DNA of 64,000 bases from Pomphorhynchus laevis. Taxonomy: Eukaryota; Acanthocephala; Palaeacanthocephala; Echinorhynchida; Pomphorhynchidae. Shown here in pieces: positions 47,657 to 57,014 of this stretch. Each line of letters opens with the position of its first letter. The first letter of the stretch is position 1. The notes beneath the pieces were generated by a model that did no database searches, was not told where the DNA came from, and saw nothing but the letters and a program-made list of their open reading frames with translations. Both the position numbers and the translations under genes were made by a program. The stretch lies in NCBI GenBank assembly GCA_012934845.2, contig WNNJ02001132.1, forward strand, positions 29,422 to 93,421. The letters run 5' to 3'.

Positions 47657-47716
47657 AATTCGAAATCGGATATATCCTGAATTTTGACATTAGACAGAAT
47701 ATTGTTTGACAAATCT
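47657..47716 (-). CDS. LRR gene exon 6
   Basis: This 60-nt exon lies between acceptor aatcgtttag and donor GTATGT. It encodes DLSNNILSNVKIQDISDFE, a shortened repeat with the typical DLSNN start. A 68-bp intron separates it from exon 5. Confidence 0.7.
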
Positions 47717-47784
47717 CTAAACGATTTTGATTAAAATTAAAATTCAAACAATTACTTTTCATAAATATCAAAAGAGAAGTAAAC

Positions 47785-47853
47785 GTTTCGAACTGTACAA
47801 ATGTCTTTTTAGTGCGCATTGCTTCGGATATAATACAGTTAATCTTACATAAA
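47785..47853 (-). CDS. LRR gene exon 5 (weaker donor)
   Basis: This 69-nt exon follows acceptor agtatttgag and encodes LCKINCIISEAMRTKKTFVQ plus FE, which fits LxxxNxI. The donor is GTTTAC, a poor match, and the junction codon to exon 6 is ACA (Thr), the only non-hydrophobic junction. Its 3' end is duplicated at about 47903-47946. It could be decayed or use another donor. Confidence 0.5.
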
Positions 47854-47902
47854 CTCAAATACTGAAAGTGTCATTTAAAGATTGCTTTTCTGAAATTAAT
47901 TA

Positions 47903-47946
47903 ATAAATATCAAAAGAAAAATAAACGTTTCGAACGATACAAATGA
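47903..47946 (+). repeat. Duplicate of the 3' edge of LRR exon 5
   Basis: AACGTTTCGAACGATACAAATG and its flank match 47758-47804, which is the end of exon 5 and its intron. Confidence 0.6.
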
Positions 47947-48234
47947 TTTCTGAAATTACTTCTAATCTCAAATAGGATTCTATTTTTATATTTGCAGTTT
48001 ATGAAATTATTGAAACATATGGCGGAAGTGCTTTAGATTAGTTCCTGATGATATCAGCAGCTAATGAAATATTTAACTGAACCGTTTTTTATCGAATAAA
48101 TTGTCGTTTCTTTGTTTCCATTATATTCCCAAAATAAAAAAACATGAAAACAAACATGTATTGTGCACAAATTGACAATTTGTGCACAATTTTCATAAAT
48201 ACAACTTATTATATAATTTATAAGATAATATTAT

Positions 48235-48516
48235 AATATAATATTATCATTGTAATAATATTATTACAAATTCATCCATTTATATTGTATATAATGCAAT
48301 ATAAATGATAATCAATTTATTTAAACATATTTAATTTATCAATTTTTTATTAAAATTTTAAATAATTATGAAATTTAAAAAATGATGAATAAAATACTAA
48401 TTCACCTACTGATGCGCTGCTAGCATAATCATAAACAAATCGTTTTGTTAATGATGATAATATCAGCGGCTGGCCAAATGTAAAAATAAATTAGTGTTTG
48501 TTTATCCTGTTCCAAA
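48235..48516 (+). repeat. 282-bp direct repeat, left copy
   Basis: It matches 51329-51610 with about three differences and no gaps. It ends exactly where the minus-strand LINE begins. Confidence 0.9.
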
Positions 48517-51160
48517 CAGGATAAACTAATTGGCATTAACTGTGTTTTAACTGTCTTTGTAGATTGAATGCTTACGTAATTCATATCTATGATTGACATT
48601 AAGTACACAATGGGTTGAATCAGAAAGATGTACATGGAAGAAGGGATGTTTTGCTATTGTCGATATGATATTTTTAAGAAAAAGTTCAAGTGGAACCAGT
48701 TCTTTTCCACATATACGTTGTCCGCGCGTGTGAATGGACATCAACGTTTTTAAAATATGTGACGGCATATTAGCAAAAGTCGGATATCCGTATGTAATAA
48801 GGCCTCGAATGCATGTGTTATACATTATCTCTAACTGGTCATTTGATGCTCCAAGTATTTTCAAGCGTCTCAAAAAATAAAGTCGTTGTGAGCACTTCCG
48901 AGAAATATATTGTGCGTATGTGCTCCATGATAAATTAGATGTAAATATAACGCCTAAAATCTTTAACTGATCAACTCTCATCATATCATAATCATTAAGA
49001 GTTGATTGAACGAGTGAATCCTTTCAATGTGAACATAATTATTTTAGATTTATTAATATTTAGACTTATGCGGTTTTCGGAACACCATTGTCTAAGATTG
49101 TGAATTTATGACATAACTGTTTTATTTGATGCTAAATAGTTCATTTCGCGAGTAATTATAGATATTGAATAGGAATGAGACATGCTGGGTTGAAATATTT
49201 GTGAATGGTTTTAGGGCCAAACCCAGCCAAAAAACGTTAAAAACGTTTAAGATTTTGTTATCAATATTTCTTCCACTAATTGTGGACATCGTCAGGATAA
49301 ATTGTATCGATGTCCACAATTGGTGGAAGAAATATTGATAACAAAATCTTAAACGTTTTTAACGTTTTTTGGCTGGGTTTGGCCCTAAAACCATTCACAA
49401 ATTATAGATATGTCATTTGCATACTTTATACATCAAGATGTGCTACAAACAGTCACCAAATCAGTCACAAATAATGCAAATAGTAGAGGAGATAGTCTAC
49501 TCCCCTAAGGCACGCCAATATTACCATTCCGGTACTCTGATATGCATTCTAAATGCTTGACACGTTGTTGTCGATTTGCTTATATAAGATTCTATGAATT
49601 TAAGATGTCAGTAAGAAAATCCCGTTTTTGATAGCATCTCTGGCAGTAGTTGATGGGAACCATGATCAAAGGCTTTCGACATATCTGCTTGTACTAATTG
49701 AACTACAGTAAACTGTCTCGAATCAAGACGATCCACATGAAATTCGTGAATGCGCAACAGAGCGTGTGTTGTGCTTCTACCCGGACGAAAAGCGAATTGA
49801 TTATTACCAATTTTCGTTACAAATCAATTCCAGATACGTCTTTTAAAACAACTTTCCAATAGTGTTGCTATGATAGGAATTAAAGTGATCGGACGATACT
49901 TTGTTTTACTGATAGGTGTTTATTCTTTCGGGATAAGTACTATATGTGATGTTTTTAGAAAACTGGGTACGATGCCTTTAACGATGATATCCGTAAAAAT
50001 AGAGTACAATGGTTGAGAAATGATGTGAGCTAATCACTGAATAATCCAGCATTGAAGACCAGGACCACACGCTTTCTTTATTTTTAATCTCAATATATCT
50101 TGCAAACTTCATCTGGCGATACTATCATATCATCGTGGTCTATATTATTGATTACTGTTTCCTTGTCAAAATGTAGGTTTTCAATTTCTGGTGTAGGTTA
50201 TTTATCTAATACCACTTTGAGTTCATTTTTTGGAAATATTGTGTTTTTGATTTTATATTCAATATCGCTTTCCAGAATTTCTTGGACTTACCATTACCCA
50301 TAAGTCTTTTCATATATGTCCGTTTTGCAGCAAGAATAAAGTTTTCTAACTTTGTACATATGGTTTTTACTTCATTGAGATTTCCAAGGCTAAATGCCTT
50401 GTCCTTTATTAATTGTATACCTTTTATAAAAGGTGTGATTCATTTAGGATCTTTATTTGTAATTGTCACTGTGTTCGTCGGTATACACTTTGAAAAGCTG
50501 TTTATAAGAATATCATTTAACTGATGAGCATTATGTACTCTAAATAAAATAACGCGTTTAAGACTGGTAGTTACTTTTTCTTTCATTCTTCTAACCATGT
50601 GTTCCCGTTTATCATAAACGACGTGTTTAGTTATTGAAACTTTTTTGATTCGGTTTAGAGGTAATACCAATACAGCACAATGATCAGATGTATGAAATGG
50701 TGCTCATTGCCGTACTTCTGCACATGATGACTCACAATTACAATACATTTTATCTAAATAAGCATGTTTTCTTGTTGGGAAGGGTACTATCTGTTGCAAA
50801 CCTGTCTCACTGCCAACAAGATCAAATTTAACTTGGTTGAAGTCACCCGCAAGTATCACATAATCATAGGTGTTCATTAACTTGCTAATTAGGGCTTCTA
50901 AAACTTCAACAAATATGTCTGATTTACCTGGAGGAGGACAATATGAAACAATTATCACAAGTGAAAATGATCTGTGATCATCTTACTTAGATAAATGAAT
51001 AGCTAAGTACTCCAGGTCATATGTAATCTCTAAGGGCAATATTCTTGATAAGAATCCAATACTTTCTCTAACATATACACAGCTCCACCACCTCTCCTTT
51101 TTCTACGAAAGCAAGAGTGCAACTGAAATTCTTTAACATTTCCTAAGAGATAAATGAACA
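48517..51160 (-). pseudogene. LINE family B (endonuclease, RT, C-terminus)
   Basis: On the minus strand: endonuclease (MIIVSYCPPPGKSDIFVEVL, YDYVILAGDFNQVKFDLVG), RT (QFAFRPGRSTTHALLRIHE, VQADMSKAFDHGSHQ for motif A, YANDISII at the active site where YADD is usual) and a C-terminal part (LKILGVIFTSNLSWSTYAQY, SQRLYFLRRLKILGASN). It has stops and frameshifts. The RT is split by a 234-bp insertion (49166-49399). It is CR1/jockey-like in layout. Confidence 0.78.
49154..49411 (-). mobile_element. Palindromic Penelope-like 5' fragment with 12-bp TSD
   Basis: The 12-bp sequence aattatagatat flanks both sides (49154-49165, 49400-49411). Removing the insert restores the LINE frame in its active-site region. 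The insert codes for MSTISGRNI and QHVSFLFN on the minus strand, matching the start of the element at 28627 (MSAVSERNI, QNVSFRFK). Arms 49199-49290 and 49309-49400 are inverted copies, with 91 of 92 bases the same. Confidence 0.8.
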
Positions 51161-51164
51161 GCTG

Positions 51165-51325
51165 AGAAATATAATATTATAATTATAATATATAATATAA
51201 TTAATATAATTAATTATTATATAATATAATTAATTTAATTAATTATAATATAATATACTTATAATATAATATACTTATAATATAATATACTTATAATATA
51301 ATATATAACTATAATATTATAATCT
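51165..51325. repeat. AT-only tandem repeats (ATAATATACTT units)
   Basis: Runs of TATAATATAAT, including four near-perfect ATAATATAATATACTT-like units, lie between the 5' end of the LINE and the right direct repeat. Confidence 0.75.
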
Positions 51326-51328
51326 CAA

Positions 51329-51610
51329 AATATAATATTATCATTGTAATAATATTATTACAAATTCATCCATTTATATTGTATATAATGCAATATAAAT
51401 GATAATCAATTTATTTAAACATATTCAATTTATCAATTTTTTATTAAAATTTTAAATAATTATGAAATTTAAAAAATGATCAATAAAATACTAATTCACT
51501 TACTGATGCGCTGCTAGCATAATCATAAACAAATCGTTTTGTTAATGATGATAATATCAGCGGCTGGCCAAATGTAAAAATAAATTAGTGTTTGTTTATC
51601 CTGTTCCAAA
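51329..51610 (+). repeat. 282-bp direct repeat, right copy
   Basis: This is the partner of 48235-48516. Between the two copies lies the whole LINE insertion. Confidence 0.9.
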
Positions 51611-51776
51611 ATTTTAAATTTTAAATATTTTTAATATAATATTTTAATTAATTGATTATTAATCCATCAAATAAAAAATTAGTTGAAGAATTATTTTATA
51701 ATTAAATAAAATTAAATAGCGTTCAATTTCTTTAAAAATGTTTAAACAACAGTAATATAATTTGTTTTGTACTCAC

Positions 51777-51845
51777 AAATACTGTAACTGAACGAGAGTA
51801 TTTGAATTTAGATGGAAATTTCTGATTCGGTTACCTTTCAGTGAC
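51777..51845 (-). CDS. LRR gene exon 4
   Basis: This 69-nt exon lies between acceptor gcattttag and donor GTGAGT. It encodes the LRR SLKGNRIRNFHLNSNTLVQ plus LQY. The junction with exon 3 gives TTG (Leu). The intron 3' of it holds the LINE flanked by 282-bp direct repeats. Confidence 0.78.
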
Positions 51846-52012
51846 CTAAAATGCATACAATGAAACATTTTAAATTGGTAAATGTACATATTCCAAAATA
51901 CTACGTTCTACTGCATGTTTTAAAAATCAAATAGAATTTTATTCAATCGGTTTGAAACAATTATTAAATAACAAAATATTATTTTAAATATGAGGGATGC
52001 TTTTAATTATGT

Positions 52013-52740
52013 TGATTATTTGATAAGTTTTTCTATCAATAACGTACCGAAGACATTACCAATCAATTTCTGTAATTTATTAGATAAAAAGTAAATATGA
52101 AATAACTCTAGGCTATGCTATATAGCCTAGAGTTATTTAGAGTCACTACATAATCACTATATATCATTATATATAGTCACTTGACCCACAGTCACTATAA
52201 AAGAATCGTTTGTTGTCACGTTTTAGAAATGTACTATTTGGTCGTTTCAGGATAGCCGTTGGATGATCACGTTGGATGATCATTACAAATACTTAATTGA
52301 ACGTGTTTTGAGGGGTGCTGGAACTTATCAAAAAAATTGGGTATTGGGTATAGAAGGCGTTGGAATCACGTCTTTAGACTGTGATCTATAGGTATTTTAG
52401 AAAAAAAGTATCGGATCACATTTTTGGAATGTATTATTTGAATCCACATTTGGTCGTTATAGGATATAACCGTTGGATGATCCCTTTAATCTTGATACAA
52501 ATACTTCAGATTATTTGATTATTTGATAAGTTTTTCTATCAATAACGTACCGAAGACATTACCAATCAATTTCTGTAATTTATTAAATAAAAAGTAAATA
52601 TGAAATAACTCTATGCTATGTGTTGGACTATGATCCGCACTTCTTTAGAAAAACCGTTTGTCGTCACATTCTAGAAATGGACTATTTGGTCGATTCCGTA
52701 TATAACCGTTGGACTTAAATCTTAATAGAAATACATCAGA
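52013..52740 (+). repeat. Local repeat block
   Basis: A 105-bp segment at 52013-52120 recurs at 52518-52625. A second unit (GTCACATTTTAGAAATG...TATTTGGTCG...CCGTTGGA) occurs near 52209, 52411 and 52655. Confidence 0.65.
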
Positions 52741-53590
52741 ATAGAACCTTCAAATAGAACCATCAGAATCTTCAAGTCGTGTAATCACCGGAGGGTGATA
52801 GGCAAAACCGATCAAATGAAGATATGGCTCGCATATGCAACATATGGTGTCAATGATGCAAACAAAATATGGTGTAAAAGATGCAAAAGATGTAACATAT
52901 GCAAAATATGGTGTAAAATCTCGTTTGCATTCAAAAGAATGCCAACGAGATTACTAGCAAAATCAAAATTAATAAATTTATATATTTATAAAATGAATGC
53001 ATAAAGGTGCATAGAAAATTTAAACTAGATTAGTTATTCACATAGCCAAGAAATAACTCTAGGTTATGTGTTTAGAAAAATCCTTTATCATCACATTTTA
53101 TAAATGCTAACAGTAGTTAGCGAAATATCAAAAATAATGTCTTCTTTCCTTTGATCCAGCTCCAATAATTATTTATAAAGTTTATTAGTTATTCACATCA
53201 CATGCGATATCCCAAACGACAAAGATTATTTGGATAATTTAAAATTTTTTGTATTGCATTTAATTATCTGCAAATTGACAGAAAAATTTAGTAATTGTCT
53301 TAATTGAGTACAAAGTTTAGAACTATTTTATTCTCAATAAAATTACTCTTGCGATGATGTAGTCCTATAGTGCATTTATCAAATTTGAAACATATTGCGC
53401 AGCTTATATTTATTTGAAACTACTTATATATTTAATTCAAATATTTCTTTTAATATTTAAAAAAAAATTTAAATTAATAATTATATGCATTTAGATAAAT
53501 ATGAGCTCTTTTGCGTACTATGCTTTTAGACTGAACGTATTATTTGATAAAATTTAAATTCAGAAGCACTAACGAAAATAAAAATACTTA
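52741..53590. other. AT-rich intron
   Basis: A plus-strand frame at 52795-53004 is built on short GCAAAATATGGTGTAAAA-type repeats and is not considered a gene. Confidence 0.4.
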
Positions 53591-53591
53591 C

Positions 53592-53660
53592 AATAAACGA
53601 ACAAATTTTGATTGCACAAAATGTGGTTCAATGCTTTCTATCAAATTGTAATCTAAGCGT
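53592..53660 (-). CDS. LRR gene exon 3
   Basis: This 69-nt exon lies between acceptor tgatattaag and donor GTAAGT. It encodes the LRR RLDYNLIESIEPHFVQSKF plus VRL. The junction codon with exon 2 is TTA (Leu). Confidence 0.78.
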
Positions 53661-53710
53661 CTTAATATCAAAATCGGGAAAATATAAATGCATTCAACAA
53701 AATCTCATAC

Positions 53711-53779
53711 AAATACTTAATGCCGCTGAACATCTTATTAAGATCGTTTAATTGACGGAGATAGTTGTTATTCAGGTTT
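53711..53779 (-). CDS. LRR gene exon 2
   Basis: This 69-nt exon lies between acceptor tgttcacag and donor GTATGA. It encodes one LRR, NLNNNYLRQLNDLNKMFSG followed by IKYL. It is phase 2 at both ends, and the codon joined to exon 1 is ATA (Ile). A 50-bp intron separates it from exon 3. Confidence 0.75.
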
Positions 53780-53899
53780 CTGTGAACACAATAAATTTTA
53801 ATTAAACAAAAGTAAATGTCATTTTAATATTATTTAGGTAGATCTCAAAAGTATAAATATGTTTCTTCACCAAATTATCTTTTAAAACATCAAAGACAT

Positions 53900-54350
53900 T
53901 TTATTTTAAACTTAATATATAATTTTAATATGATTGAAATTTATTTTAAATTTCAATTTTAAAATTTAATTTTATATGAGTTATAAATCTTATAAAAAAT
54001 TCTTAAATTATTTATAATTATTTTTTATTTTTTATTTTAATTTTTTTTATTTTGTTTAATTTATAAATAATTTAATATACGCAGACTCACTTCAATTAAG
54101 AAAAATATAGCCAAACATACAGACAAGGAAAAAAAAGTTTGCATATTATTTTTCTAAAATTTAAATTTAAATTTTAAAATTTAACTTGATATGAGTTAAA
54201 TGAAATCATAGAAAATTCTTAAATTATTTATAATTATTCAATTATTTTTTATTATTTTTAGTTATTATTTTGATTTATGCTTAATTTATAAATAATTCAA
54301 TATACTTAGACTCAGTTCAATTAAACAAAATATAAAGAAACATATATGGA
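53900..54350 (+). repeat. Two tails of the PLGLN 3' repeat
   Basis: TTTATAAATAATTTAATATAC and GCAGACTCA (about 54065) recur near 54290 in the same form. Each matches the end of the 3'-terminal repeats elsewhere. Confidence 0.5.
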
Positions 54351-54429
54351 ATAAATATAAAGAAACAATTTATTTCTTTATAAATATAAAGAAACATAAT
54401 TATAGCAATTAATTTTTCGCTTCCAGCTT

Positions 54430-54555
54430 TAAGCAGCCAGTAGATGCATCATTCGTGAGAAAATGATACAGCTGCCAGTTGAAAAATATTTTAATTTATT
54501 TAATCGTTTCCATTTTATGAATCCTGTAATCGTGTTCGTCTATCTTACTTTCATT
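54430..54555 (+). repeat. Direct repeat, copy 1
   Basis: GAGAAAATGATACAGCTGCC and flanks to CGTGTTCGTCTA match 54855-54978 at about 90%. Confidence 0.75.
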
Positions 54556-54854
54556 TAAATGAACGATACCACTACAGATCACCAGACCCTTACTTCAGCG
54601 GAAGGAATTTAAGTAGATTGTCACAAAAGAAGTGTTTTGTCACTCAAATGTATGATGAAAAATCAATTGAATTCTATCTCGTTTTGCGTATAAATGATCC
54701 ATAAATCTGTACTACATTTTAGTAACTAACGACAATTGATTATTCTGCTTTTACGATGAAACAATTTCGGAATAGAGCTCTTTTGTGGTATTGGGGGGGG
54801 AGATAACATGACTATAAATTCAAAATAGGTGAGTTTCTTCCAGGTTTTGGTTAC

Positions 54855-54978
54855 CTTTGTAGTGGATGCATCATTCATGAGAAAATGATACAGCTGCCAG
54901 GTGAAAAATATTTTAATTTATTTAATCATATCAGTTTGTTGGATCCTGTAAGCGTGTTCGTCTAGCTTACTATAATAT
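54855..54978 (+). repeat. Direct repeat, copy 2
   Basis: This is the partner of 54430-54555, in the same orientation, 425 bp away. Confidence 0.75.
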
Positions 54979-55109
54979 ATAAGGATTAGAACTTTTCAAG
55001 TATTTTGACTAAATGTTGTACATTTGCATGCACAGTAACGTCATAACAATGTAACAAGATATATAACGTTGTATATACTTTTATAATTAAATCATTATAT
55101 ATTACTTAC

Positions 55110-55354
55110 ATTTCTTCACAATGCAAAGAGTGGTTATTTTTTACACTTTCAGCGATTATTTGGATATCTTGTAAATACTCTAGATTATGTATTTGATATA
55201 TGTTCGGAGTACTCAAGACGGAAGCAGCATGCTTGATAATATCGTTAAACTCAATTAACTCTATGCTGCTAAGATCACACACTTTATGTGAAATGGTCAC
55301 AGCTTGCAGAACTAAGCATATATTAATCCAACACCACCAGTATATTCTAAGCAT
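55110..55354 (-). CDS. LRR gene exon 1: signal peptide and N-terminus
   Basis: The exon begins at an ATG directly after a 3' splice site (ttaactttcag), so a 5'UTR intron or a trans-splice site probably precedes it. It encodes 81 codons plus two bases and ends GAAGAAAT|GTAAGT. The start, MLRIYWWCWINICLVLQAV, is a hydrophobic signal peptide or anchor. A stretch near NLEYLQDIQII may be the first, imperfect LRR. The frame also runs open further upstream to another ATG, but the splice site favours this start. The phase-2 end fits the next exon. Confidence 0.7.
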
Positions 55355-55542
55355 CTGAAAGTTAACAGTTATAAAGTAAGGTGTACCATACAAATTCATT
55401 TTAATCTAAAAGAAATGTGCATAAATCAAGATTAAAAATTATAGATTAAAGTATTTACTATCATAATAAATATTTTTAAATGCATATTTCGTATGATTTT
55501 AAATGCTAAAACCGATCATTAAAAAATGTTAGTTCGAGTAAT

Positions 55543-55775
55543 AGGGGCTAAAATCTGATAGCATAGCTGGTTCTAATAGTGACCTCTAATCCTTATTCTT
55601 ATACATCGTCCGTTATTTATTAGTAAAATTAAAAATTGACTTTTATTATAAATTTCAATTTTCAATTTCATATGATAATTATTTATTATTTGTAATTATT
55701 TAATTATTTGTTATTTAATTATTTACTTATTATTATTTTTAATTTATAAATAGTATAAAATACGTAGACTCAGGC
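55543..55775 (+). repeat. 3'-terminal repeat of the PLGLN element, solo
   Basis: GGGGCTAAAATCTGATAGC begins it and AAAATACGTAGACTCAGG ends it. A further tail follows at 55800-56050. Confidence 0.58.
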
Positions 55776-56049
55776 AGCTGATCTAATTTATTGTTATAAC
55801 ACATTAATTCATAAAACATTGACAGACAATTTTCAATTCATAAAAATTGACTTTTATTTTAAATTTTTAACTTTTATTTATACTTGATTTAAGTTATATA
55901 AAATATTATAACAATAATTTATACTTATTTATTATCTAATTATTTAATTTTGATTTATTGATTTAGCATCATTTTTTTTATTTGTTTATTTTTTATTTAT
56001 TTATTTATTCATTTTTAATTTTATAATCATATTAAATTTGTAGACTCAG

Positions 56050-57010
56050 ATTGTTAATTATTAACAGTTATTGTACGATTATAGTATTTTGTATTACAAT
56101 AACTGTCTATTATGCAACTTAACATATCATAATCGTTAATTAATCTTTGATTTATTGAACAAATGATCTCTTTAGAAAAACTTCTTATATTTACAGAAGT
56201 TAAATATTATCTCTTAAAAGTTGTTTTTGTTTAAAAGACGTTAGTTTTTTAAGAAACTCTTTATTATTATTTTACAATTGCATTCTGTTTCCATTATGTT
56301 TCTAATATTATCGTTACATATTGATTTTAATTCATTATTATAATTACAAATTTTTCGTCCTAATGGTGGTAGGAGTTTATACCTTATTTTAGGAATATAT
56401 TTACTTAAATCTGACCCTATTATTTCTTTACTTTTAGAATTTTTTAAAAGTCCGGCTATATTTATGTTATCTATCATTTATTAATAAATTTTACGGTCGG
56501 TGTATATTTTTTATTGTTATTATTAACATTTATTGTACGATTGTAGTATTTTGTATTACAATAACTGTCTATTATACAACTTAGCTTATCATAGTCGTTA
56601 ATTAATTTTTGATTTATTGAACATATGATATCTTTAGAAAAACTTCTTATATTTACATAAAGATTTTTTAGCTTATTATCTCTTAAATGTTGTTAATATT
56701 TCTAATTGTTCCTATATATATTATCTTTTTTAATATTTTTAAGTTTATTTTTCTTATTCCTTTTATCACCATGACTTAATGGCTTGCGTTTAACCGGATT
56801 ATTATAATATAGTATGTTTGATAATAAATGATATGTATCATAATATCATAATATGTTTATTATGTACTATCCTACTTCTGCCAATTCCTTGTACCACGTC
56901 ATTCAATCCTAATGGAGTTAATCCTAAAATCTTCTCTCTCTTGTAGTTTTTGATTTAAAATTGACTTATTTTCTTTAATTATATGTTCTAAAATAAATAA
57001 TTTTTAATAT
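56050..57010 (-). pseudogene. PLGLN element 5' and middle pieces (inverted)
   Basis: Reading the minus strand from 57010, the WIKTLN-PLGLN region and its basic stretch are followed by IRSFSK-type sequence, then INIAGLLKNSKSKEIIGSD, KYIPKIRYKLLPPLGRKICN and ETECNCKIIIKSF. After that the IRSFSK part appears again. The CNC block is conserved between the N-terminal and RT parts in related invertebrate elements. Confidence 0.62.
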
Positions 57011-57014
57011 TTAA

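Larger units (their letters stand above)
4062..55354 (-). other. Split leucine-rich-repeat gene (whole span, about 51 kb)
   Basis: Reading the minus strand with GT-AG splice sites gives a signal-peptide exon, at least sixteen 54-78 nt exons each encoding one 18-26 residue LRR, and a possible terminal exon. Most match the pattern LxxN/GNxIxxI....F.....L. All introns are phase 2, so each exon starts with the third base of a codon, and the junction codons encode Leu, Ile, Val, Met or Phe (one Thr). Introns range from 48-68 bp to about 10 kb, and the large ones hold the transposons. One LRR per phase-2 exon is known from LRR-containing GPCRs and some other LRR proteins; no seven-helix domain was seen. 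The product should be secreted or on the cell surface. Individual exons are listed separately; transcript support is lacking. Confidence 0.8.

Noticed and set aside
49122-49319. A single small gene on the minus strand
   Set aside because: The frame joins a Penelope-like 5' fragment to LINE sequence across the insertion border.
51504-51563. 60-nt segment with acceptor and GTAAGT donor inside the right 282-bp repeat
   Set aside because: In the phase of the LRR gene it contains a stop, and no LRR pattern is visible; the left copy has GTAGGT.
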